Shown here: piece by piece, positions 12,126 through 22,672 of the stretch
Position numbering within the stretch: the first letter of the stretch is position 1
How the letters are laid out: each line of letters starts with the position of its first letter
Source: Trema orientale
Taxonomy: Eukaryota > Streptophyta > Magnoliopsida > Rosales > Cannabaceae
Reading direction: 5' to 3'
Assembly: GCA_002914845.1 (NCBI GenBank)
Contig: JXTC01000102.1
Span: 480,612-544,611 of the forward strand
DNA: 64,000 nucleotides
Notes under the pieces: generated by a model
Database searches by the model: none
What the model saw: only the letters and a program-made list of their open reading frames with translations
What the model was told of the DNA's origin: nothing
Translations under genes and position numbers: made by a program

Positions 12126-12895
12126 TCTATATATATATTAAGCCTGAAGTTAAAAACTCTAATAGCTTCTTTGATCACTATTCTATTTTTAAAATTTTTA
12201 AAAAATTCCTAATTTTTTCATAATATGATTGGTCCTATCATTATTTTTCTTTATTATGATTGGTTGTAATATATATATGTATTATATAATATTATATTTA
12301 ATTTAATATTAATGATACCTTATAATAAATTTAGTTCATCGAATCGAACAAATGATTGTGCTACATTCGTCTCATCAAAATAAATACAGAGAGAGATAAA
12401 TACATAATTTAATGTTTTATAAAATATTATATTTAATTTAATATTAATGATTCCTTATATTAAATTTAGTTCATCGAACGTCAAAAAATTGTGTTACATT
12501 CGTCTCATCAAAATAAATAAAGAGATAAATATATTTTTTGATGTTAAAATACATTGAACCTAACTATATCTCTGATCACTATTTTATTTTTAAAATTTTT
12601 GGAAAAATCTTAATTTTTTCATGATATGATTGATCCTATCATTATTTTTCTTTGCTATGATTGGTTGTAATATATACATGTATTATATAATATTGTATTT
12701 AATTTAATATTAATGATAGCTTATAATAAATTTGGTACATCGAACAAATAGTTGTGCTACATTCATCTCATCAAAAAAAATAAATATAGAGATAAATATA
12801 TTTTTTAGTGTTAAAATACATTGAACCTAACTATAAAGTAGGCTTAATGTATGCAATATTAATACAACTCGCGCAAAGCGCGGTATAACGACTAG
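12126..12895 (+). mobile_element. Non-autonomous Helitron (770 bp) with internal repeats
   Basis: The right end reads CGCGCAAAGCGCGG, a short GC hairpin, then a few bases and CTAG (12892-12895) followed by host T. This is the canonical Helitron 3' terminus. The left end is best placed at TCTATATATATATTAAGCC (12126). ATTAAGCC there and GGCTTAAT near 12841 form subterminal inverted repeats. The interior consists of two long related blocks (about 12172-12405 and 12569-12830) and a shorter middle one (about 12411-12550), all sharing TTAATTTAATATTAATGAT and TACATTC(G/A)TCTCATCAAAA. There is no Rep/helicase frame, so it depends on an autonomous partner. The left boundary is less certain than the right. 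Confidence 0.75.
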
Positions 12896-14244
12896 TTATA
12901 TAATATGAGACTTACAATCCCTTAGACAGAAAGAGGAAATTGTTAAATCAGAAAATTATCAATAAATGAAAAAAAAAAAAAAAGACTAAAAAATCAAGCC
13001 AAAATTGGTGTAATCAGAATTTGACCCTTTTACACTTGAGATAAAATTTTCTCGCTTTCAATCAAATCATTACAGAAGCAAAACTTTCTAAATTAATTAA
13101 ATCACTTAATTAGTTTAAAACTTGCATCTTGATATTTAACCTTTTATTTCAATCCAAAGTATGTAAGTTTTTATTAAGAAAAACAAATTTATTTCTTTTT
13201 TTCATAAGGGGGATTCTTTATTCTTTAATTCCTCCTATTTCTTTCGAGTTATAGAATGAATCTTATTGTGACAGAGCAGAAACAAAACTTAAATCTGAAA
13301 AAAAAGGAAAAATTGAAGAGGCGGTGACAGCAATGCAGTTGATTACAGACAAGTATTAGACTTGGGTTGGGCCCATCACCAAATGTAATGGACAAACTGG
13401 AGCCACGCAATTGCGATATTTTTTGCAACATTGTCACTAATTACTTCTTCCTTAAGTTTCAACCTCAAACTATCTTCCTTGTGGACTAATTTATCACTTT
13501 TTTATTATTATTTTTCTTTACTGGAAAGTAATTTATCAGAAAATTTGTTTAGATTCACTTTTATTTTCTGATTTTTATTTTTTCAAATAAAAAAAATAGA
13601 AATTTTTTTTGAAAGTTTACTTGGACAACTTTATTTTTGTTTTTTATTTTTAAAAATTGTTACCAAAAATTTCAAAAATAATGGTAACAAAAAATATCTA
13701 ATATTTTTATTTTTTTAAATTAATTTTTTAAAAATTATATATATACAAATATTTATATACAAATATGTATATATATATATACACACGTAGATAAATATAA
13801 ATTTATAGGATTTTCTTCTTCATTATTTATATTTTTTTTGTTTTTGAAAATAAATAGTAAAATAAAATTTGTCAAAAATATTTTTTATTTTTCAAAATTG
13901 AAAATCAAAATAAAATTTTTTATTTTTAATTTATTTAAACAAGAAATTAGAAGCGAATCCAAAATAATTTCGACTTTGCTTGCTAAATCTCCGGTCCACT
14001 TTATAATAACTTGTATTTATTCTCTTTGCGTTGGAAAAGAGAAGAAAAAAATTAATATCAAAATAAAAGTACTCTGATTTCATCATCCTAGGATCTACGA
14101 ATTCCATAATCTAACACTGATAAGGCTAAGATAAGCATTCATACATGCAGATATATAGATAGACTAGAACAAAAAATTCCCTCCTATATTATTACATCCT
14201 GAAAAATATGAAACGACGAGAAAAGATGAAAGATGGGTGGTAAG
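12896..14244. other. Intergenic sequence
   Basis: Very AT-rich. I recognise no gene. The region from 13550 to 13960 is made of T/A homopolymers and short TTTTTATTTT-type words. Confidence 0.5.
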
Positions 14245-14739
14245 CTAGAGGGTGAGGTTGAGGTTTAAGGAGCCACGGAGTAGTTGTTGTCGTTTGCGAT
14301 CTTCTTTGTCGTTGGTGCATTTAATGGCCGGAACAGGGAAGATTGTTGGATCGATTCCTCGAAACTCCACTTGTGCGGTGAAATCCTCCATCTCGAATGA
14401 AGGTACCCAGCTTTTATTAATGTCTTCTTCATGACGCTTTCTCTTCTTCGTTTTCTTCTCTTTTTCTGCAATAATACTTGTAATTGCAGTAGTAGTAGTA
14501 GTACTCCTAGTACTAGTACCATTACTAGTACACACGCTACTTACCATGATCCCCTCTCTCAGACGATTTCGAGCTTCCCGGAAACTTGTGATCAGCTCAA
14601 AGAACTTGTCCATCTTTTCTTCTTCATCTTCTTCTTCCTCATGATGATCATGATCATGATCATAATCACGATCATGACTTAAGGCCAAGGTGGCTGAGGC
14701 CTCAAGCTTCTTCTCCATTATAACTTTCTCGTTTTCCAT
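14245..14739 (-). CDS. NIMIN-like: NIMIN-like EAR-motif repressor, copy A (164 aa)
   Basis: An intronless small protein of the NIM1-INTERACTING type. In this family the proteins bind NPR1 in the nucleus and damp salicylic-acid-induced transcription. In order: an acidic, Asp/His-rich N-terminus (residues 22-40); the family core KMDKFFELI...FREARNRL (42-60); a basic stretch KKTKKRKR (95-102) that could be a nuclear localisation signal; the EDF motif WVPSFEMEDF (111-120); and a C-terminal EAR motif LNLNLTL (158-164) for TOPLESS-type corepressor recruitment. The start is the first Met, preceded by a TATA box about 45 bp upstream. Copies B, C and D lie further along the same strand. Family assignment rests on motif order, not a search. 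Confidence 0.85.
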   Translation of the reverse strand: MENEKVIMEKKLEASATLALSHDRDYDHDHDHHEEEEDEEEKMDKFFELITSFREARNRLREGIMVSSVCTSNGTSTRSTTTTTAITSIIAEKEKKTKKRKRHEEDINKSWVPSFEMEDFTAQVEFRGIDPTIFPVPAIKCTNDKEDRKRQQLLRGSLNLNLTL

Positions 14740-14782
14740 TATTGCCCAGCAAAATCAATAACAATAATAAGCGCTATAGCTT

Positions 14783-14790
14783 TATTTATA
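14783..14790 (-). promoter_or_regulatory. TATA box of NIMIN-like copy A
   Basis: TATAAATA on the minus strand, 44-51 bp upstream of the start codon at 14739. This implies a very short leader of roughly 15-25 nt. Confidence 0.55.
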
Positions 14791-15098
14791 ATTACGAAAG
14801 AGTAAGTAGTAGTCCCAGCTAGAGAAAGAGAAACGCGTAATAGGATTATATAGTCGCCTAATATAATTAACCCACCGGGTACTGCACATGTTGGAGTTTC
14901 TTCAAAGGTATTGAGAATCGAATATTATAAACGAATTGTTAATAAAAAGCTGGATACCAAAATGACTAAGATGCCCATTGATGACTGGACTACCAAATAC
15001 GACTGCTGTGACTGTGACTCCACTTGGGAGCATAATAGCATCGAACTGAAAACAAGTCAAGTGGGCATAAAAGTAAAATGTTCACGGCTGAGATGAGA

Positions 15099-15285
15099 TG
15101 ACGAAAGAATGAGTGAGGTCATCGCTTTGACGTGGCTCTTTTAAGATTCGAGAGGTTCTGAAAGTGAAAGCAGACGTAAACGTTTTGCATTTACACCATT
15201 CACTTTGTGCAAAATACAAATTGGTTGGAATCGGTCAGTTGGAGCCGATTGCGTGAGGATAATGACGTACATGGGTATGACGTCG
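15099..15285. promoter_or_regulatory. Cluster of four TGACG motifs upstream of NIMIN-like copy A
   Basis: TGACG occurs at 15099-15103, 15128-15132, 15263-15267 and 15278-15282. The last two form a close pair, TGACGTA then ATGACGTC, with starts 15 bp apart, 524-543 bp upstream of the start codon. TGACG is the core bound by TGA bZIP factors, the partners of NPR1, and pairs of it make up as-1-type elements. A similar pair lies upstream of copy C. Confidence 0.55.
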
Positions 15286-15320
15286 TACTCGCATTGGTGC
15301 TGAGCTGATTGGGCCTGATT

Positions 15321-15400
15321 TTGACTTCTTGGCTTCAGCAATAGTCAATCCTCTTTTATAGACTTGTGGTTGTGTGGAGTAGCATTTCGAGCCTTTGACT
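15321..15400. promoter_or_regulatory. Three W-box cores (TTGACT) upstream of NIMIN-like copy A
   Basis: TTGACT at 15321-15326 and 15395-15400 on the plus strand, and its complement AGTCAA at 15343-15348. WRKY factors bind TTGAC(C/T). Three within 80 bp, next to the TGACG cluster, suggest defence-responsive control. W-box cores are short, so this is suggestive only. Confidence 0.4.
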
Positions 15401-16367
15401 GTCTTTAATGTCCAGCCATACTGCAATTGACACATGCCAAATATTAATTTTACCTTCTAACTCTCATACTTTACTTTCACTTTCACGGATTAAAGTAAAA
15501 TTTATAATTCATATTAATTCCCAATCTTTTACCCTTCTTCTAGATTCAGTTTGATTCTAGTTCTCTACTTCTCTGTGTGTGACGAATATCAACTATGAGA
15601 GGTACCTTTCACAGTCATTTTTGTTCTACATTAACGGAATCATGTGTAGAAATCTAACTTATATTTTTATCTGTACCATTTTTGCAATCTTATTAGGAAA
15701 GCTAGCTGTTGCATTACTAATAATCACAAATTCTTATTAATTACTACTGAGCCCGAAATAAAGACAAGATATTTGTAGGTCAATAGATATTTAGTGATGG
15801 AGCTAAGATTTTTTTCTTACAGTGCCTTTTTTAATTTACTGGGGAAAAAAGAAAAAAATCACTGGGGCAAAGGAAAGAAATATGTATGTATTTGTTGGGG
15901 TTCTAGGCAAAATATACATTCTTCAAAGTGTGTTTTAGGAAACACACTCTTTTTCAATAGTTTCTTTTTTTTTTTTAATAGTGAATTCCTATTTTTAGTT
16001 TTTAATTTTATTATAAAAATAAAGGTTCAGATCAGCTAGATAATGATGTTGAGTTGCCAAACATCTTATTTAGTGCCGCTTGACACTCTTGTCTAGCACT
16101 CCTAATACCATGTCTAGTAGACACTCAATATTCAACTTTTTTCCCCCGAGTTGCTAAACATCTTTTCTAGTGTCTAGTGCTCTTTGCTAAACACCCTAGG
16201 GCATATAAGTTCTTTTACACCTCTAAAAAAAGAAGTATTTACTTAAAATTATTAGGATGGTTGTATTTTCAAAACCTGACTATAAATAAATTGAGTGAAT
16301 TTCACATAATTTCCCCATATCAGTCTCATTCTACGTACAAATAAAAAAAGAAAAATAATATTAGTTG
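15401..16367. other. Intergenic sequence
   Basis: No gene is recognised. AT-rich spacer between the copy A promoter and a MITE. Confidence 0.5.
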
Positions 16368-16939
16368 TAGAGATGACAAAATGGACAGACTTGGGAGGAA
16401 GGACGGGCCGGTCCGGCCTAAAAATTTAAAAACGGAGCCCAACTCGGCCCGTAAGCCTACCGACACTGGAATTGGCCAAAAGGGACTGGCCCGTTCTTGG
16501 CCCGCTTTTAAAAAAANTGAAAAAATAAATAATAGGTTATGTATTTTTTTCCTATTGATACAAATTTAAAAATAATTAAATAAGCTATAAGTATATAAGT
16601 TAAATAGTTGATAATAAAAATGTTTAAAACAAAAATCTTAAGAAAATTATTTAGAATTAGATCGAAATTTGAAAGTATGAAAAAAGAGTGAGGGAATGTA
16701 TATTTTTAAGTATAAAAAAATATATATTTAAATTTATTTAAAACCTTTTTTAAAAAAATAATAAAAATTATTTTTTGCGTGTCAGGCCGGGCCGACCCAT
16801 GTGGGCTAGACTGACGTTCCGCCGGTGGGCTTAGTATATAGGTCCAGCCCGGTTCTATCCCTAGGGTTAGACCAAATCCGTGCCCGTTCTATTGCGGGTC
16901 CGGCCGGGCGGTTTGGTCCAGCTCATTTTGCCACCTTTA
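16368..16939. mobile_element. hAT-type MITE, imperfect target duplication
   Basis: The ends TAGAGATGACAAAATG and CATTTTGCCACCTTTA are inverted repeats matching at 13 of 16 positions. The flanks share TTAGTT(G/A), an imperfect target duplication. GC-rich subterminal parts with repeated GGCC(C/G)G words surround an AT-rich core, as in the elements at 2702 and 61348. One unresolved base (N at 16517) lies in an A run. No coding capacity. Confidence 0.65.
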
Positions 16940-18688
16940 GTTAGGGACTGCTAATTCAATAGGTCTTTAATTCTTAATATTTCACATATTTTAAATCCAA
17001 AATTGAAAATTTAATTCCAACTAAACCCGATCAAAAACGAAAACGCAACATATTTCTTGGTTTTCACTTTGCTCCCGGGTTTTTTTTTTTTTTGTTTCAA
17101 TTGGTGTTTGCTTAAAAGGACGCATGATGATTTGCATTTATTGCCATGGTATATTGAATGATGAGTCATAACATTTTTTTTTTTTTTTACTCTCATTTTT
17201 CTGATTGACACGTAGAATGTACTAAAATATCTCACATATGATTATTAAAATATAATGAAGCCCATATTTCAAATAGAAGAGTAGAAGAGTAGAAAAGAGA
17301 GTGGTCTTCAAGCCTTAGCACTCTCTTATTAGTGAATAGATTCGCTTGTGTTATTATCTAAGAAACGGAACTGAAAATGAGGAAGACGTGCTAAACATAC
17401 GTGTCTGTAACAGTGATAATGTGAATTGAAAATGAAATGTGTACCTCCCAACTATATTTACACGCGGGCTTTTGAGCAACCTATCCAAACGATCCATGAT
17501 TTGTTTTCAGGGAAGGGCCCAATGAGAGTTATGATCCATCGTCTGCCCAAAATTCGCGGAGGAAATCTCGTCGAAGTAACCACACCTCACCATATCACTC
17601 CATGTCCTCCTTTAATTTCTAACTGCTCCTTTAAATTGTTAGCTTCTGTTACTTTCCTAAGTTTAATCTCTGAATTTAAAAGTATCAAAGAGTTATAGCT
17701 TTTCTTCAAAAAAGAGAAAAAAAATGAGTATAACAATCTTGATTGATTAATTAAATAGGGTGGTCACATATTTACCAGTTAAAATATATGTCATGTTAAT
17801 ACATATGAATTTTGTGTGTCCCTACTCCCTAGCATTAATTACTCTTACCCTAAATAATGATAACTACATTGACATCTATTACAAAATGGAGAATCTCCAA
17901 TTCCCCTATCCCTTTATCCAAAAAAAAAACAACGAAAAAAAAAAAAAAAAGTCTTCATTCACTTATTAGTCAATAAGGGCCTCCAAGTGAATTATGGGGT
18001 AAAAGAAGGAGCCGGACGGTTGAGCCATTGTTAGGTAGGATGGAACTAAATATTGACAGAATGACAGTAATTAAAGTGGGTGAGACATGAGAGGTTACTA
18101 TGGGCTTATAATATAATTAAGTATATAGACTATAGTGCAACTCTCTTTGTAAAGAGTGAATAAAACAGAGCTAAAGTAAGAGTGATTATTAAGTCAAGAC
18201 TTTTCATCACTGACGAGCTAGGTCTCTTCCTGACCGGTTTGCAGTCTGTTTTAGGTAGAATACTAGAGATAGATTAATTTATTAGTGTAACCGACGACTT
18301 ATGAAAATCCACATATAAATGTATATATAAATATAAACGAAAAAAAAAGTAGGAAAACAAATTAATTAATATGGCGCGCAGTGGTAAATTCTTGGTCAAG
18401 CGTACAAATGTTGATCTGAGCTGCTTAATTATGTGATTTATTAACCTGCTTCCTGTTTTCTTTAAAATTTCTATCCCAAAAAACGTGCATCATCATAAGA
18501 TATAATTGATATTAAATCTCATATATTATAAATAAACATTAATCTAAGTTTCCACAACCTTAGTTCTTGTTAGACAAAAGATCAAATAGTCATATGGATA
18601 CAAACTAGTGAACAGAGCAACGTGATAATTAAGCATATAAATAAATATATAAGATAATAATTCTCTCGGAGTAAACTTAATAAGCTAG
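16940..18688. other. Intergenic sequence between NIMIN-like copies A and B
   Basis: No gene is recognised. Poly(T)/poly(A) runs near 17080, 17175 and 17935 produce short spurious frames. Confidence 0.5.
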
Positions 18689-19165
18689 CTAAAGTGAAAG
18701 GGTAAGATCTAAGGGCTCTTTGGCACTGATATTCTGAACTTGGTTTTGATCAGGTACAGTAGTAGCGCTGCTAATTATTTTATAAGAGGAAGAAGAAGAA
18801 GTCTCAGAGGGGAGGGAATTTGGGACCTTGAACGTCGGAACCTCTCCAACATCATCATCAATATGTGCTTCATTATTATTAATGAAGTCTTCACGTTCAA
18901 ACCTAGGCTTCCAAGCTGCGCATGAACCGTTTGTTAATGGACGCTGATTCTCTTCCCGCTGGGCCAGCTTTTTCCTCTGCTTCATCTGCAACGTCTGATT
19001 ATCTGAGCAGTTCATGATCAAGCGGTCACGAGCCTCTCTCATGGATCTGATGAGTGCATAAAATTTCTCTATCTTCTGGTCCTCGTCATGATCATCATCG
19101 TCATCAATACGGTGCAGGTGCTCCTCCACATGGCTGAGCTTTCGCTTCTTGTTTCCTTTATCCAT
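18689..19165 (-). CDS. NIMIN-like: NIMIN-like EAR-motif repressor, copy B (158 aa)
   Basis: Paralogue of copies A and D, intronless. A basic KKRKL (6-10) that may act as a nuclear signal is followed by an acidic Asp-rich tract (21-29). Next come the family core KIEKFYALIRSMREARDRL (31-49), the EDF motif WKPRFEREDF (85-94), a Ser-rich linker (about 120-127) and the C-terminal EAR motif LDLTLSL (152-158). The expected role is binding NPR1-type coactivators and recruiting corepressors. The start Met gives an N-terminus collinear with copy D. A TATA box lies about 140 bp upstream. Copy B is 3.95 kb from copy A and 2.6 kb from the broken copy C. Confidence 0.85.
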   Translation of the reverse strand: MDKGNKKRKLSHVEEHLHRIDDDDDHDEDQKIEKFYALIRSMREARDRLIMNCSDNQTLQMKQRKKLAQREENQRPLTNGSCAAWKPRFEREDFINNNEAHIDDDVGEVPTFKVPNSLPSETSSSSSYKIISSATTVPDQNQVQNISAKEPLDLTLSL

Positions 19166-19305
19166 ATTGGGCTATAGCTAGCTAGCAAGCATTCATAAGG
19201 TGGGTACGTTACAGAAAGCAGGAACAGATTACATAATTAGAGAAAAGGAGCTTTCTTGGTTGCTTCGTGGTTGCTTCTGGGAGACTTGACCCGTGAAGCG
19301 TGAAC

Positions 19306-19316
19306 TTATATAAAAT
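19306..19316 (-). promoter_or_regulatory. TATA box of NIMIN-like copy B
   Basis: ATTTTATATAA on the minus strand, 141-151 bp upstream of the start codon. The intervening sequence is CT-rich in the coding sense, consistent with a leader of about 110 nt. Confidence 0.45.
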
Positions 19317-19476
19317 AAGGTCATCGTACTGTCCTCGTTTTAAATCGTTTGTTTCTATATATTCGTTTTTCTCGTGGGACCCAAAATGACCCTTTTGCAT
19401 ACGTCTCCTCCTATCATCTTAATCTTGAACATCAGATGCTTTTTATTCCACTGCATATATATATATATATATATAA

Positions 19477-19650
19477 AATGCTATGGAGCACCAGTAAAAT
19501 TCAGCACCACAATAATATATCAGTCTGTCACTGGCTGATTATAATTATAATTTAGGTAAGTTCATGTGGGACTCAATTTATTTATTAAATTATCCAATGA
19601 CAGACAGATATATTATTGTGGTGTTCAGCACCAATGGTGTCCACAACATT
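19477..19650. mobile_element. Small stem-loop MITE (about 174 bp)
   Basis: The two halves are inverted copies. CACCACAATAATATATC followed by GTCTGTCA(C/T)TGG reads inward from the left, and its complement reads inward from the right. The outer ends are AATG(C/T)T(A/G)TGGA. The loop is about 60 bp. No clear target duplication was found, so the superfamily is open. It lies about 310 bp upstream of NIMIN-like copy B. Confidence 0.6.
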
Positions 19651-19726
19651 ACTCCAACTTAAAAGGGTATTTCGGATAACTTCCAATAGGTGGGGCAAAT
19701 GAATAACACTCCTCAACGAAATCTCC

Positions 19727-19787
19727 AATTGCGTCACTCACTCACTTTTTTTTTTTTTTTTTTTTGCTCGAAATTGCGTCACTCACT
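19727..19787. repeat. Duplicated 16-mer with GCGTCACT flanking a poly(T) tract
   Basis: AATTGCGTCACTCACT occurs at 19727-19742 and 19772-19787, separated by a run of about 23 T. Each copy contains CGTCA, the complement of TGACG. The layout looks like a short tandem duplication or a tiny retroposed insertion with its target duplication. It lies 0.56-0.62 kb upstream of NIMIN-like copy B. Confidence 0.55.
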
Positions 19788-19888
19788 TGCTATGCTTTTT
19801 TCTGCTTATAATTTCTTTGATAATGATCCACTTTTTTTTTTCCATCCCTACTAAGTAATTTGATATGATTCATATGATATATAAGCAA

Positions 19889-20500
19889 TATGCTTTCACA
19901 AGGTACTACTGTTATCCAACACCAGAGAGGGAGACTCTTCTCCTCCTTTTCCTATTCTCCTTCCCCTCTTTCTCCTTCTCCTGCTCCTATTCTCCTCCTC
20001 CTCCTTCTTCTATTCTTTTTTCTCTTCTCCCTCATCTCTTGTCAGAGATGAGAGTTTTTTTTTTTTTTTTTTTTAGTTTTTTAATAAGTTCAGATCTTAT
20101 ATCTAGTTGTAGTATCACATTTGGGTGAATTTTCAGCCCGTTTATTATATCTTAGATCTGAGATTTCTTATCTGATTTAGATATGGTTAAATGGTTGTGT
20201 TATTTTTTTTTCTTCTACGATGTGGATCTCAGAAAGTGTAGGCATCTTACAGACCTTAGTCTCTCCGGCCCAAAATACTCTCTAAGAGCACGTAAAGTAA
20301 TTGATGCTGGTGGCCCTTGTTATCCTCGATGGTAACCCACAAATCTTGTTTATAGTGTATTTGTGATCTACTTTTCGTTTCATCTCTTTGAGGAGTTTGA
20401 AATTATAATCCTTTTATGTTATAGTGTATATAATTATTGAAGTATTTGCTTTTAGTAATGATATTCCAAAGAAGAGCCCGTTTAAAAATAAAAAATAAAA
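19889..20500 (+). repeat. Dispersed retroposon-like repeat, copy 1
   Basis: From TGCTTTCACAAGG to an A-rich end near 20500 this stretch parallels 58633-59227. Shared features in the same order are a CT-rich tract, GATGAG then poly(T), TTTTTA(A/G)TAAGT, TTTGTGATC, AGGAGTTTGAAA and TAATGATATTC. The A-rich 3' end suggests spread by reverse transcription, as a SINE or a LINE 3' fragment. No protein-coding capacity. Confidence 0.55.
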
Positions 20501-21734
20501 AACACATATTATTTGCTTCTTCATGAGAGGACAATCTTTCCGGAAAAAAATACAAAAATTACCTCACTCACGATAAAATATTTTTTTATCGTGAATGAGG
20601 TAAACGCTCATTGATTTATTGTTAATTGATTTTACAAAAAATAAAAAATAAAATAAAATAAAATAAAAAGGAAAGAAAGAAACACTTGGCATTAGTTGGT
20701 ATTTACAAAAAATAAATTTTACCGGAAAAAAAAAAAAAAGATATTACATGCGGGTAAAGTAAGATTGTTCAAACAATTAGTGAAATCATGCGACAGTGTT
20801 TAAAAAGCACAATTAATGAAATCATGCGACAATGTTTACAAAGCATCTTACACTTGAAAAAATAAAATGTTGCTCTAATTGGGCTCCAGTGATTGACAAA
20901 TGACCATATCCCTTCCGTAATTTGGTGCCTCACCTTTATGTATTGTCCCACTAAAAAAAATAATTTTGCACTATGATTTCGTTCAGTATTATTTGGAAAC
21001 GCGTTTTTTCAGGAAAAACAGAAATTTGATTATCTAGCAACATGTATCCTATTACAAGTTGTAACATCTTTTCAAATGGAGGGACGTCTGTATATGATGC
21101 ATTGATGATTGATGTGGGAATATGCATTTAAGTCATTAAATTCAACCACACTTGCTGCTTTCTCAAGCAATATCTATAGACAAAATTAGTGATGATTTTC
21201 TTGTCACCCAACCATTACTTTTTTTTTTTTCATTCCGAAATATTGGAAAAAAATTATCAGCGAAGCTTATAGCGTAATTAGGCAAAACGCGTTGCGTACT
21301 TTGTAATTTAAACGTAATTGATCAGACATGTCATGAATATCACTTCTCTGCAGTTTTTTAGCCACAAAAAGGTCCAGGCATGTGTAAATGTAATGTAAAT
21401 ATACTTTTTTCATATTAATTGAATGTGAATAACTAATTTTGAAAAGCGCTTTAATTATCGAAAGAGACAAAAACTAAAACGCCTTAATTACTATAGTAAA
21501 TATAATATTATAACAAGTTATAAAGTTACGTTGTCTCAAAAAAAAAGTCAAACAGTGGCAAAAATATATTATATGAAAAACAAAGGTTACATAGGATGAT
21601 AACCTTGTACTAAATATATGATAAGCTTGTACTAGTTATATAGAATGATATATATTTAAATATCTAAAGCAAAGCACAAGGATTAATACATTCGTAATTA
21701 ACGAAAAAAGTATTACATATAAGTAGGTATAGTA
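20501..21734. other. Intergenic sequence between NIMIN-like copies B and C
   Basis: No gene is recognised. A short inverted repeat (ACTCACGATAAAA with TTTTATCGTGAATGAG) lies at about 20566-20601 and could form a hairpin. The rest is AT-rich spacer. Confidence 0.5.
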
Positions 21735-22250
21735 CTAGAGAGTGAGATTGAGATTGAGGTCTGAACCATTTGTATTGTCCTGTTTAGTAGCTTTGCTGTG
21801 GTGGTCAGGAGGAGTCTCCTCCAGCTTTTTGATGAACTGATGATCAGTCTGAACCTTATCATCATCATGATCTATTTCCTCTTTAGTATTACTACCGAAA
21901 TCCTGGCATTCAAATGGCGGGACCCACACACACACCCAGGTTGAGATTGCTCTGCCACCGGCGTAGATTTCGTACTACTCCTCATCCTTTTTTTCTTCTT
22001 CTTCTCCTCTAATGTTGACTCATGATCATGATCATGATCATCGTTAGTATCATTATAACCATGATGATCATACGATGATATTGATATTTGGTGCTTTCTG
22101 ATCATGATCAGACGATTGCGAGCCTCCCTATAGCTCTTAATCAGCGAGAAAAACTTCTCTATCTTCATCTTCTTCTACTTCGACTTCTACTTCTACTTCA
22201 TCACTACGTCCATCTTCTCGCTTATGATCAATTTTTGCAATATTTTCCAT
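21735..22250 (-). pseudogene. Frameshifted NIMIN-like gene, copy C
   Basis: Family features are all present but in three frames. From the ATG at 22250 an acidic Glu/Val-rich N-terminus is read. The core KIEKFFSLI...YREARNRL lies in another frame that can only start at the internal Met at 22168. The EDF-type motif WVPPFECQDF and the EAR end DLNLNLTL lie in a third frame (21935-21735). The second shift coincides with a short CA run at 21925-21935, where one extra dinucleotide unit would explain it. The 22168 frame alone would give a 98-aa protein lacking both the EDF and EAR motifs. A pseudogene is most likely, but a sequencing error or allelic slippage at the CA run is possible. The promoter still has a TGACG pair. 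Confidence 0.7.
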
Positions 22251-22653
22251 TATTGGCTCATAACAAACCCACTTCTGCTAATTTCTTTTTTTTTTTTTTT
22301 TATTATAATACAAGGAAAAAAAAGAAAAAAGACACCAAAGAAAATGAGAGAAGTAAGAGATTCTCAAAGGCGTGCGATGCTGCCTTTACGGCTCGGCACA
22401 AAATAAAGCCGAAGCCGCCGGGGCACCCGGAATACGAATCACCCCAACGGATCATCGAGTTAATCGAAAAGACAAAACTGCCCCGACAAAAAATATCATT
22501 TTCAATAGGTTCCCTGGGTTAAGATGGTAAATGCGTAAGGGTTAATAGAAGTTAGGACGAGGGGAGTTTGGTGGCGTCATCATTATGACAGGGTTGGAAT
22601 GTCTGAATGCAATTAATTGATAACATATACATGTGGACCATACAGATGCTTGC
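22251..22653. other. Upstream region of NIMIN-like copy C with a GC-rich island
   Basis: Poly(T)/poly(A) sequence near 22290-22340 is followed by an unusually GC-rich stretch (about 22365-22500). A CGTCA (TGACG complement) occurs at 22575-22579. I do not recognise a gene; an open frame in the plus strand here has no family resemblance. Confidence 0.4.
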
Positions 22654-22672
22654 TGACGTATGCACGATGACG
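22654..22672 (+). promoter_or_regulatory. as-1-like TGACG pair upstream of NIMIN-like copy C
   Basis: TGACG at 22654-22658 and 22668-22672, starts 14 bp apart, reading TGACGTA, seven bases, then TGACGTC. It lies about 404-422 bp upstream of the original ATG at 22250. The layout closely matches the pair upstream of copy A, which suggests the promoter was duplicated with the gene. TGA bZIP binding is inferred. Confidence 0.55.

Noticed and set aside
16517..16517. N as a sign of an assembly gap inside the MITE
   Set aside because: A single N in an A run is more simply an ambiguous base call; the element is continuous on both sides.
22088..22522. 144-codon plus-strand frame upstream of NIMIN-like copy C
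   Set aside because: It runs antisense over the NIMIN-like core, through poly(T) and into the GC-rich island. The composition is low-complexity and no family is recognised.
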